Source of the DNA: Lithobates sylvaticus
Lineage: Eukaryota > Chordata > Amphibia > Anura > Ranidae
DNA length: 64,000 nt
Direction: 5' to 3'
NCBI GenBank assembly: GCA_028564925.1
Contig: CM053028.1
Span: forward strand, 367,021,012-367,085,011
Under the pieces are notes generated by a model. That model searched no databases. It saw only the letters and a list, made by a program, of their open reading frames with translations, and was not told where the DNA came from. Made by a program: the position numbers and the translations under genes. Positions 24,384-32,129 of the stretch are shown one piece after another; positions within the stretch are counted from its first letter, which is position 1, and each line of letters opens with the position of its first letter.

Positions 24384-26777
24384 CTATTTATCTGATATAA
24401 AGCAGTTAAGGTCGAAGTCGACGTTCATCCCTCCTGGAACAAGTACCTGCATCTCATGAATCCAGAAGGATTCACGTCGACTTAACTGCCTTATAAAGTT
24501 TCCCCCTCTCCAGTGTTGGGTAACCCTCTCCAGTCCCCAAAACTTTAAGCATTTAGGGTCTCTGTTATGACATAACCTAAAATGCTTAGAAACGTTATGT
24601 GTTTTAAGGCCTTTTTTGATGTTATTCACATGCTCTCCTATGCGAACACTGAGAGGTCTTGATGTCCTCCCAACGTACTGTTTACCACAATCACATTCGA
24701 GAACATATACCACACCAGTGGTGTTACAAGTAATCAAGCTTTTAATTGGGTATGTGACACCAGTGGTGAAAGTAGAAAATTCTTTCCGCCTCTTGACATT
24801 ATGTTTGCATTGTCTACATGGAGGGCAACGCCCACAAGCATAAAAACCAGTCAAGAAGGAGAAAATTTTATTTTCTTTTAAAATAGGGGGATCCACTACA
24901 CTAGGGGCTATAACATCCCTAAGGGTTGGTGCCTTTTTGTAAATGAACCTGGGACGTGGTGGTAATACCTTTCCCAAAATGTTATCCTTCTTAAGAATGT
25001 CCCAATGCTTCATGACAATCTTTTCAAATTTTTTGTGCTGGACATTGTAGTCCAGAATAATTCTGAACTCAGAGCCAGCTTTCTGAGGTTTTTTGGACTG
25101 CAAGTCTGACACCAAAACAGCTCGATCCATGTTCCCAATGTTATGAATCTCGCTGGTGATGGTATTCTTATGATATCCCTTCTGAGAGAATCGTTCGGCC
25201 AAGATGTCTGACTGAACGAAAAAATCAGTTTTCAGAGAGCAATTCCGTCTTAAACGAATAAACTGTCCCCTTGGAATGTTGCATAACCAAGATTGGTGAT
25301 GACAACTATCCAAGGGGATGAACCCATTTCTATCTGTAGTCTTAAAATAATTTTTAGTTTTAAGCGATGAACCATCCTTGAAAATTTCTAAATCGAGGAA
25401 TGCTATGCGAGCAGCATCAGCATTCCAAGATAATTTAATATTCTTGGTGTTCCCATTAAGTTTGGACATGAATAGTTGGAGGCTGGTCATGTTACCCTCC
25501 CAAATAATGATGAGGTCATCTATATATCTATAGTACTGCTTCAATTCCAATGGTCTATTATAGAAAACGGTTTCTTCCTCCCATAAGGCCATGAATAAAT
25601 TGGCTACGCTTGGAGCGAAGCGGGCACCCATGGCAACACCAAGGATTTGTAAGAAATATTTGTGGTCATACCAGAAATAATTCTTAGTTAAACAAAAATC
25701 AAGAGCCTCCAAAATAAAGTTCTTATGAATAGTAGATAGATTAGAGCCCTCAAGGGCCCATTTGACCGAACGAAGGGCATCCTGATGTCCAATAATCGTA
25801 TACAAGGAACCCACGTCTGCTGTCACAAGCAAAGTGTTATCACTGGCAGGCGTGGATTCGATGACTTGAATCGCATGTTTCGTATCTCTCAAAAACGCAG
25901 TGGTGGTAGAAACCAGTGGTTTGAGAAAGAAGTCAACATACTGGCCTAAACGGGCTGTTACCGAATCAATCCCATTTACAATGGGTCTTCCCGGGGGTCT
26001 CTGTGCATCTTTGTGCACTTTAGGTAAGAAATATATAATAGGCCTTCTGCATGCACTGGGATCCAAGTATAAGGATTCTTTCTTATTGAGAACACCACTG
26101 GTTTTACCTGATAGTACAAGCATTTGTAGCTCACCCTTATAAGCAAAAACTGGGTCTCCCCCCAAAATCTGATAAGTGGTGCGATCTGATAGTAATCTGT
26201 CCATCTCCTCCTTATAGAAGGATTTGTTCATGACTACCAGACCACCACCCTTATCCGCCGGACGGACAACAACATTTTTGTTTTTCTCCAAAGTCGCTAT
26301 GCCTGCTTTCAAAAAATGAGGATCTCTCACCTTCTTAATTTTCATCGACTCCAGATCACTGGAGACCATGTTTTTGAAGACTTCTATGTGTCTGTGGTCA
26401 TTTTTAGGTGGATTGAAAACCGATTTATTGGCTAAATTAGAATGTGTACCTGGGGTAACCCCTTCTCTGGTACTTGCACCAACAGGAGCCGGAAAGGATT
26501 CACCGGGTTTCGAAAGGAAGTAGCGTTTTATATTAAGAGATCTAACAAATTTCTGAAGACTAATGTAAGTCTGAAATTTGTTAAAATTGCGGACTGGGGC
26601 GAACTTAAGTCCTTTATCTAGGACTCTTAGTTCGTCATCTGACAAAATGGAATCACTAATATTGTAAATACCAGCCCCAATTACAGCTTTTGTCTTTTGT
26701 ACTCTTCTTCCTGCTCTTCTTCCTCTCTTTCCCTTCTTTTGCCCCCCTGTCTGTTTCCTGTGGGTGTTTGTCCCCAT
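24384..26777 (-). CDS. PLE reverse transcriptase / GIY-YIG endonuclease (left arm)
   Basis: Open frame of 797 codons from the ATG at 26777 (the frame stays open 4 codons further to a TTG at 26789). It should copy the element RNA at a nicked target by target-primed reverse transcription. From the ATG: a basic N-terminus (residues 1-30, rich in K/R/G); the PLE-typical segment VVVRPADKGGG (169-179); RT motif A with Asp321 in DVGSLYT; motif B GVAMGARFAPSVANLFM (380-396); catalytic YIDD (418-421); a Cys-rich linker CGRCPPCRQC (648-657); then the GIY-YIG domain with VVYVLEC (689-695), YVG (701-703), Arg712, His716 and Glu769 in RRESFWI. All key residues are present. It differs from the right-arm protein at only three positions (150 V/M, 316 L/M, 406 Y/H; right-arm residue second). 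Only the 3' part of ORF1 precedes it, so it may not be expressed from its own promoter. Confidence 0.92.
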   Translation of the reverse strand: MGTNTHRKQTGGQKKGKRGRRAGRRVQKTKAVIGAGIYNISDSILSDDELRVLDKGLKFAPVRNFNKFQTYISLQKFVRSLNIKRYFLSKPGESFPAPVGASTREGVTPGTHSNLANKSVFNPPKNDHRHIEVFKNMVSSDLESMKIKKVRDPHFLKAGIATLEKNKNVVVRPADKGGGLVVMNKSFYKEEMDRLLSDRTTYQILGGDPVFAYKGELQMLVLSGKTSGVLNKKESLYLDPSACRRPIIYFLPKVHKDAQRPPGRPIVNGIDSVTARLGQYVDFFLKPLVSTTTAFLRDTKHAIQVIESTPASDNTLLVTADVGSLYTIIGHQDALRSVKWALEGSNLSTIHKNFILEALDFCLTKNYFWYDHKYFLQILGVAMGARFAPSVANLFMALWEEETVFYNRPLELKQYYRYIDDLIIIWEGNMTSLQLFMSKLNGNTKNIKLSWNADAARIAFLDLEIFKDGSSLKTKNYFKTTDRNGFIPLDSCHHQSWLCNIPRGQFIRLRRNCSLKTDFFVQSDILAERFSQKGYHKNTITSEIHNIGNMDRAVLVSDLQSKKPQKAGSEFRIILDYNVQHKKFEKIVMKHWDILKKDNILGKVLPPRPRFIYKKAPTLRDVIAPSVVDPPILKENKIFSFLTGFYACGRCPPCRQCKHNVKRRKEFSTFTTGVTYPIKSLITCNTTGVVYVLECDCGKQYVGRTSRPLSVRIGEHVNNIKKGLKTHNVSKHFRLCHNRDPKCLKFWGLERVTQHWRGGNFIRQLSRRESFWIHEMQVLVPGGMNVDFDLNCFISDK

Positions 26778-27025
26778 GGATCTTGCCAATGTAGTTGGCG
26801 CGAGCCTAAAAAACCTTCAGACTGTGTAATATTATCCTGAGATAGCGGTGCAAAGCGATTTTGGATAGGTACAGAAGGCCGATCATAATAGGGTTCAATG
26901 GACCCAGCATAATCATTCCCCCTATGATTCTGACTATAATTCCCATAGTGAGGATTCCCTCGAGAAGGGGGTCCTCCCCTGGGTGGTCTGTATGTGTCTC
27001 CCTGTTCATTCCAATATCCCTGTTG
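26681..27025 (-). pseudogene. 3' part of PLE ORF1 (left arm, 5'-truncated)
   Basis: The minus-strand frame encodes the C-terminal third of the ORF1 protein seen complete in the right arm, starting at QQGYWNEQ and ending KRQKL-stop at 26681. It overlaps the start of ORF2. It is cut at 27025 by the junction with the right arm, so it has no native start. Compared with the right arm it contains 33 extra bases in frame, encoding DRPSVPIQNRF. The longer minus-strand frame that runs on to 27505 crosses the junction into antisense right-arm sequence and is an artefact of the palindrome. Confidence 0.8.
26785..26813 (-). promoter_or_regulatory. Candidate -1 frameshift site, left arm
   Basis: Minus-strand TTTTTTA (26813-26807), a 7-nt spacer, then the hairpin GCCAA-CTACA-TTGGC (26799-26785). 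It is identical to the right-arm site at 27743-27771, and its phase relative to ORF1 and ORF2 is the same. Confidence 0.5.
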
Positions 27026-27065
27026 GGATCTTCCTTCTAATGATGGGCTTACTGATGATGATTCC

Positions 27066-27875
27066 ATGCAGGAGTGGCAGAATTTTTTCTTGCAAAAAAG
27101 CCAGGATCTGCTTGATCTTCTTCTTATTAGAAAATATAGAAAAATGAAACTTTTAGATAAAACAATAGCTGATCTTAAAAATAAAATTGAACCCTTTAAA
27201 GAATCATCTGACTTTCCCAAATTGTCAGGTGAATTAAAAAACAAAATGATCAAATGGGATAAAGAAGTACAGGAGAAAAAGAAAACCAAATACATCAGAG
27301 ATTCTGGTGATTTCTCCCGAGGTGAAATATTCAAATGGCAGTCCAAAACTCCAAATATGGAAGTAATACCCTTGAATATTCCCCCTAATCGTACTTGTCC
27401 CACTCCCACTATGTCCACTCCAGTTAATTCAGGGCCCCCAATGGGTAGAGGACAACCTAATAGAGGAGGGGGTCGGCCTAATAACAACAGGAGTAGAGGT
27501 AACACTAACAGAGGAGGTAGGGGGAGGGGTTATAATTATGCACCTATTAACCCCCAGCCTAAACAACAGGGATATTGGAATGAACAGGGAGACACATACA
27601 GACCACCCAGGGGAGGACCCCCTTCTCGAGGGAATCCTCACTATGGGAATTATAGTCAGAATCATAGGGGGAATGATTATGCTGGGTCCATTGAACCCTA
27701 TTATGCACCACTATCTCAGGATAATATTACACAGTCTGAAGGTTTTTTAGGCTCGCGCCAACTACATTGGCAAGATCCATGGGGACAAACACCCACAGGA
27801 AACAGACAGGGGGGCAAAAGAAGGGAAAGAGAGGAAGAAGAGCAGGAAGAAGAGTACAAAAGACAAAAGCTGTAA
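27066..27875 (+). CDS. PLE ORF1: coiled-coil, RGG-rich protein (right arm)
   Basis: 269 codons from the ATG at 27066. The frame is open upstream to the arm junction at 27026 and encodes an acidic stretch (DGLTDDDS), so the native start may have been lost and this may be a few residues short. Residues about 8-80 are rich in Leu/Lys with heptad-like spacing (FFLQKSQDLLDLLLIRK ... LDKTIADLKNKI), suggesting a coiled coil. The middle is Arg/Gly/Asn-rich (RGQPNRGGGRPNNNRSRG, GGRGRG), typical of RNA-binding RGG tails, then a Tyr/Gly/Pro-rich part and a terminal charged KRREREEEEQEEEYKRQ. I recognise no named family. By position and composition it could be a nucleic-acid-binding partner, as LINE ORF1 proteins are. 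It overlaps ORF2 by about 100 nt in another frame. Confidence 0.7.
   Translation: MQEWQNFFLQKSQDLLDLLLIRKYRKMKLLDKTIADLKNKIEPFKESSDFPKLSGELKNKMIKWDKEVQEKKKTKYIRDSGDFSRGEIFKWQSKTPNMEVIPLNIPPNRTCPTPTMSTPVNSGPPMGRGQPNRGGGRPNNNRSRGNTNRGGRGRGYNYAPINPQPKQQGYWNEQGDTYRPPRGGPPSRGNPHYGNYSQNHRGNDYAGSIEPYYAPLSQDNITQSEGFLGSRQLHWQDPWGQTPTGNRQGGKRREREEEEQEEEYKRQKL
27743..27771 (+). promoter_or_regulatory. Candidate -1 programmed ribosomal frameshift site
   Basis: ORF1 is read GGT TTT TTA GGC at 27741-27752. This places the heptamer T TTT TTA (27743-27749) in the X XXY YYZ phase required for -1 slippage. The next -1 frame codon (27749) continues without a stop into ORF2, because the last stop in that frame is upstream at 27737. 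A 7-nt spacer (27750-27756) precedes a 5-bp hairpin GCCAA-CTACA-TTGGC (27757-27771). Spacer length fits known sites. The hairpin is small, so efficiency is unknown. Alternatives are internal initiation or reinitiation at the ORF2 ATG. Confidence 0.5.
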
Positions 27876-30172
27876 TTGGGGCTGGTATTTACAATATTAG
27901 TGATTCCATTTTGTCAGATGACGAACTAAGAGTCCTAGATAAAGGACTTAAGTTCGCCCCAGTCCGCAATTTTAACAAATTTCAGACTTACATTAGTCTT
28001 CAGAAATTTGTTAGATCTCTTAATATAAAACGCTACTTCCTTTCGAAACCCGGTGAATCCTTTCCGGCTCCTGTTGGTGCAAGTACCAGAGAAGGGGTTA
28101 CCCCAGGTACACATTCTAATTTAGCCAATAAATCGGTTTTCAATCCACCTAAAAATGACCACAGACACATAGAAGTCTTCAAAAACATGGTCTCCAGTGA
28201 TCTGGAGTCGATGAAAATTAAGAAGATGAGAGATCCTCATTTTTTGAAAGCAGGCATAGCGACTTTGGAGAAAAACAAAAATGTTGTTGTCCGTCCGGCG
28301 GATAAGGGTGGTGGTCTGGTAGTCATGAACAAATCCTTCTATAAGGAGGAGATGGACAGATTACTATCAGATCGCACCACTTATCAGATTTTGGGGGGAG
28401 ACCCAGTTTTTGCTTATAAGGGTGAGCTACAAATGCTTGTACTATCAGGTAAAACCAGTGGTGTTCTCAATAAGAAAGAATCCTTATACTTGGATCCCAG
28501 TGCATGCAGAAGGCCTATTATATATTTCTTACCTAAAGTGCACAAAGATGCACAGAGACCCCCGGGAAGACCCATTGTAAATGGGATTGATTCGGTAACA
28601 GCCCGTTTAGGCCAGTATGTTGACTTCTTTCTCAAACCACTGGTTTCTACCACCACTGCGTTTTTGAGAGATACGAAACATGCGATTCAAGTCATCGAAT
28701 CCACGCCTGCCAGTGATAACACTATGCTTGTGACAGCAGACGTGGGTTCCTTGTATACGATTATTGGACATCAGGATGCCCTTCGTTCGGTCAAATGGGC
28801 CCTTGAGGGCTCTAATCTATCTACTATTCATAAGAACTTTATTTTGGAGGCTCTTGATTTTTGTTTAACTAAGAATTATTTCTGGTATGACCACAAATAT
28901 TTCTTACAAATCCTTGGTGTTGCCATGGGTGCCCGCTTCGCTCCAAGCGTAGCCAATTTATTCATGGCCTTATGGGAGGAAGAAACCGTTTTCCATAATA
29001 GACCATTGGAATTGAAGCAGTACTATAGATATATAGATGACCTCATCATTATTTGGGAGGGTAACATGACCAGCCTCCAACTATTCATGTCCAAACTTAA
29101 TGGGAACACCAAGAATATTAAATTATCTTGGAATGCTGATGCTGCTCGCATAGCATTCCTCGATTTAGAAATTTTCAAGGATGGTTCATCGCTTAAAACT
29201 AAAAATTATTTTAAGACTACAGATAGAAATGGGTTCATCCCCTTGGATAGTTGTCATCACCAATCTTGGTTATGCAACATTCCAAGGGGACAGTTTATTC
29301 GTTTAAGACGGAATTGCTCTCTGAAAACTGATTTTTTTGTTCAGTCAGACATCTTGGCCGAACGATTCTCTCAGAAGGGATATCATAAGAATACCATCAC
29401 CAGCGAGATTCATAACATTGGGAACATGGATCGAGCTGTTTTGGTGTCAGACTTGCAGTCCAAAAAACCTCAGAAAGCTGGCTCTGAGTTCAGAATTATT
29501 CTGGACTACAATGTCCAGCACAAAAAATTTGAAAAGATTGTCATGAAGCATTGGGACATTCTTAAGAAGGATAACATTTTGGGAAAGGTATTACCACCAC
29601 GTCCCAGGTTCATTTACAAAAAGGCACCAACCCTTAGGGATGTTATAGCCCCTAGTGTAGTGGATCCCCCTATTTTAAAAGAAAATAAAATTTTCTCCTT
29701 CTTGACTGGTTTTTATGCTTGTGGGCGTTGCCCTCCATGTAGACAATGCAAACATAATGTCAAGAGGCGGAAAGAATTTTCTACTTTCACCACTGGTGTC
29801 ACATACCCAATTAAAAGCTTGATTACTTGTAACACCACTGGTGTGGTATATGTTCTCGAATGTGATTGTGGTAAACAGTACGTTGGGAGGACATCAAGAC
29901 CTCTCAGTGTTCGCATAGGAGAGCATGTGAATAACATCAAAAAAGGCCTTAAAACACATAACGTTTCTAAGCATTTTAGGTTATGTCATAACAGAGACCC
30001 TAAATGCTTAAAGTTTTGGGGACTGGAGAGGGTTACCCAACACTGGAGAGGGGGAAACTTTATAAGGCAGTTAAGTCGACGTGAATCCTTCTGGATTCAT
30101 GAGATGCAGGTACTTGTTCCAGGAGGGATGAACGTCGACTTCGACCTTAACTGCTTTATATCAGATAAATAG
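27779..30172 (+). CDS. PLE reverse transcriptase / GIY-YIG endonuclease (right arm)
   Basis: 797 codons from the ATG at 27779 (open back to 27740 in this frame), ending at TAG 30170-30172. The domain order and every catalytic residue match the left-arm copy: basic N-terminus, VVVRPADKGGG, RT motif A Asp321, motif B, YIDD 418-421, Cys-rich linker 648-657, and GIY-YIG 689-770 with Arg712, His716 and Glu769. Length and architecture fit endonuclease-bearing Penelope-like elements. The start codon lies inside ORF1, in the -1 frame relative to it, and 30 nt after a slippery heptamer, so the protein may be made as an ORF1-ORF2 fusion. RT motif A reads YTII where PLEs usually have YTNI or YTSI. Both arms share this, so it is a feature of the source copy. 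Confidence 0.93.
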   Translation: MGTNTHRKQTGGQKKGKRGRRAGRRVQKTKAVIGAGIYNISDSILSDDELRVLDKGLKFAPVRNFNKFQTYISLQKFVRSLNIKRYFLSKPGESFPAPVGASTREGVTPGTHSNLANKSVFNPPKNDHRHIEVFKNMVSSDLESMKIKKMRDPHFLKAGIATLEKNKNVVVRPADKGGGLVVMNKSFYKEEMDRLLSDRTTYQILGGDPVFAYKGELQMLVLSGKTSGVLNKKESLYLDPSACRRPIIYFLPKVHKDAQRPPGRPIVNGIDSVTARLGQYVDFFLKPLVSTTTAFLRDTKHAIQVIESTPASDNTMLVTADVGSLYTIIGHQDALRSVKWALEGSNLSTIHKNFILEALDFCLTKNYFWYDHKYFLQILGVAMGARFAPSVANLFMALWEEETVFHNRPLELKQYYRYIDDLIIIWEGNMTSLQLFMSKLNGNTKNIKLSWNADAARIAFLDLEIFKDGSSLKTKNYFKTTDRNGFIPLDSCHHQSWLCNIPRGQFIRLRRNCSLKTDFFVQSDILAERFSQKGYHKNTITSEIHNIGNMDRAVLVSDLQSKKPQKAGSEFRIILDYNVQHKKFEKIVMKHWDILKKDNILGKVLPPRPRFIYKKAPTLRDVIAPSVVDPPILKENKIFSFLTGFYACGRCPPCRQCKHNVKRRKEFSTFTTGVTYPIKSLITCNTTGVVYVLECDCGKQYVGRTSRPLSVRIGEHVNNIKKGLKTHNVSKHFRLCHNRDPKCLKFWGLERVTQHWRGGNFIRQLSRRESFWIHEMQVLVPGGMNVDFDLNCFISDK

Positions 30173-30716
30173 ATTAAAAATTAATTGCTATTGTCATTTT
30201 TATACAATTTATATATATATATGTGTGTGTGTGTATATGTATATATGTATAAATTTTTTTTTTTTTTTTTTTATTATATAATTTTATATTATATTTTATT
30301 GTATATCTTAAATTAAATCAGCTAAATTAGTAAGGTTGAGATACTTGTTATCTATATAATATGTGAATTTAGTAATGATGGACGCGGGTGCATTAATCAT
30401 CCATTATTTTTTTGGAAGGTTGTGGCATTTTTATAACTGTTTGTTTTCTATTTGTATATAGACTCCTTTTGGCTGCTTTTGCTAGTGCTGGTTAATTATC
30501 ACTCAGCCATGTGAATCCAGCATATACCATGGGAGTATGTTTTAATTCCAGTACAGGTTTTAAAACTGTGCCTTCGGTGTCCCCACAAGCTAAGTTGTGT
30601 CTTTGTGTCACTAAAGAACGTCCGGTGCTAGGACCTCTGGCACTGGTGTTTCTCTGCACCTATCACGCTGCTCGTTTACCACCCAGGCCTCTATATTAAC
30701 AGCGCAAGGTGACTAG

Positions 30717-30778
30717 ATAGCTCCACCCACCGCTGACGAAGTCCACAGGACGTAACGTGCGTACGGGGGAGGAGCTAT
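30717..30778 (+). ncRNA. Hammerhead-ribozyme-like motif, right arm
   Basis: Elements in order: outer stem I ATAGCTCC (30717-30724) pairing with GGAGCTAT (30771-30778); inner stem I ACCG with CGG; core CTGACGA (30733-30739); stem II GTCC-ACA-GGAC (30741-30751); then GTAAC; a 3-bp stem III ACG-TG-CGT; and a cleavage-type GTA before CGG. PLE hammerheads are known to have very short stem III. Two departures: an unpaired A after CTGACGA, and T where the canonical GAAA has its second base. Either could weaken or abolish cleavage. Confidence 0.55.
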
Positions 30779-31550
30779 CGCTTATGCCAGTCACCCGCGC
30801 TCCATCACGCTATACACAGTGGCTTTACACCACTGATGTTTTTTAGTTATTTGTTTTCATTGTGCTCTATGTATGTGCTGTATTCAGTGCAGATGCCTGC
30901 TTGCCCTAATTGCTTGTACAGCCTATACTCATCAGAGCTCTAATTGAGCTACTGGGCTCCACTGCTGTGCTGTTTTTTATGCAGAGGCTTGCATGCTTCA
31001 ACTGTCTGTGCAGTCCTTTATATCCATTGGAGCTTCAGTGTTATCCCCCCTTTTTAAATAAAACAAGATTTTTATACAGTCTGCACTGAGATTGCATCTT
31101 TTATTTTTTCTTGGGCATTAAACCTGCATAATCATCTCATGGTGGATTATCTTGGTTGGAGCCGCATCCTCAGGATAGTTCTGGTGTCCTGGTCATCACA
31201 CACCTTTGGATTTTCTCCTGGTTGGATCGTTATCGCACCATCATCCCACGAATGGGTCCATGCGTTTTTGATTATCACATTTGGTAAGAGTACCTTTTCC
31301 GTTTGGTGGAGGATTGTCACTGTGAAACTTACTGAAAGTCTACAGTCACTGGGTGTTCTCATCCACATCACTCTACACATTGCTAATTGGATATGAACTT
31401 TTATATTCCATTTTTTATATGTTTTGCGCTGCACTTTCTTTTTTTTACATATTATTCTTAAGGATTTGTGATTTACCTTTTTGTGTTCAGCTTGCAATTT
31501 TGTTTGTCTTTTGTTAATTTTGGTTTGCGCTGATTGCTTTATATACTATA

Positions 31551-31565
31551 AGGTCTCTCAATCTG
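31551..31565 (+). repeat. 15-bp target-site duplication, right copy
   Basis: AGGTCTCTCAATCTG, exactly matching 23091-23105. Joining the outer flanks at one copy gives continuous sequence (CTCTGGG-duplication-GCTGACCTC), which is the likely pre-insertion site. Confidence 0.9.
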
Positions 31566-32080
31566 GCTGACCTCTTGGATTTAGTTCTACTCACCTGTGC
31601 GAGCGGTACCAACTGTCTACTATCTGTTTATCCTTTCTTTCCCCTATTCTTTGACTTTATTCTCTTCTATTTCATTCTCCCCCTCCCCATCTGTTTAATC
31701 CCTTCCCTCTTGTCCTTCCTTTTTTGGATATTAGGTCTAGTTGTGGGTATTACTTTTTGAATATAGTTTATATCCGCATCCACCTTTATTTTTATTTTAT
31801 GATGTATTCTAATCCAACTGGCCATCGGAACACTCTGCATCCCGATACTGTATGAATCTTTTTCTCTAGCACAGCTTGACATTTATGTTTTATGCTAGGG
31901 CCCCCTTTATAGCTACTTGTAAATTCCTCCAGCTCTACCTGCTGTTAACGATTTTTTAAACCGTTATATTTCATGTTCCCATCTGATCAGGGTATTGCTG
32001 TGGCGGTTGACTGTTTTATGTCATTTACTTGGGTTGTAAACGGTGCCCTTTTTGAAAATAAAGGATATACCAAAAAAAAA
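31566..32080 (+). repeat. Probable retroelement 3' end with poly-A
   Basis: Pyrimidine-rich DNA ends with GAAAATAAAGGATATACC followed by an A-run (32071-32080), resembling a polyadenylated 3' end. Together with 23076-23090 it formed the DNA into which the PLE inserted. No reading frame identifies the family. Confidence 0.35.
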
Positions 32081-32129
32081 ACTTCACAACTTTATCCCTG
32101 ACCTGTCTGGTGTGTTCCTTGGCCTTCAT
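32081..32129 (-). pseudogene. Tc1 transposase N-terminus, truncated
   Basis: Minus-strand ATG at 32129 opens MKAKEHTRQVRDKVVK, closely matching the N-terminus of fish and frog Tc1-like transposases, the start of the helix-turn-helix DNA-binding region. Only 16 codons remain before the break, so no function is possible. Confidence 0.7.

Larger units (their letters stand above)
23106..31550. mobile_element. Penelope-like element, head-to-head double insertion
   Basis: Left arm (minus strand, 27025 down to 23106) and right arm (plus strand, 27026 to 31550) share about 3.9 kb of near-identical sequence in inverted orientation, separated by 538 nt found only in the right arm (27026-27563). Each arm has an intact RT plus GIY-YIG ORF2, a long 3' UTR with an AC/TA microsatellite, and a hammerhead-like fold. 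The right arm extends about 104 nt further at its 3' end (31447-31550) than the left arm, which stops after an A/T-run. An exact 15-bp target duplication flanks the unit. PLEs are known for inverted, partially truncated tandem copies and variable duplications. Both ORF2 copies look whole, so the insertion appears young. The precise PLE clade (Neptune, Poseidon or Penelope) is not determined. Confidence 0.9.

Noticed and set aside
26681-27505. 274-codon minus-strand open frame crossing the PLE centre
   Set aside because: Its N-terminal half is antisense of right-arm ORF1 and its C-terminal half is left-arm ORF1. It exists only because the two arms are joined head to head.
23106-31550. Interpretation as an LTR retroelement or endogenous retrovirus
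   Set aside because: The terminal repeats are inverted rather than direct, there is no gag, protease, integrase or primer-binding site, and the RT carries a GIY-YIG endonuclease typical of Penelope-like elements. I saw no retroviral or other capsid-bearing element elsewhere in the window.
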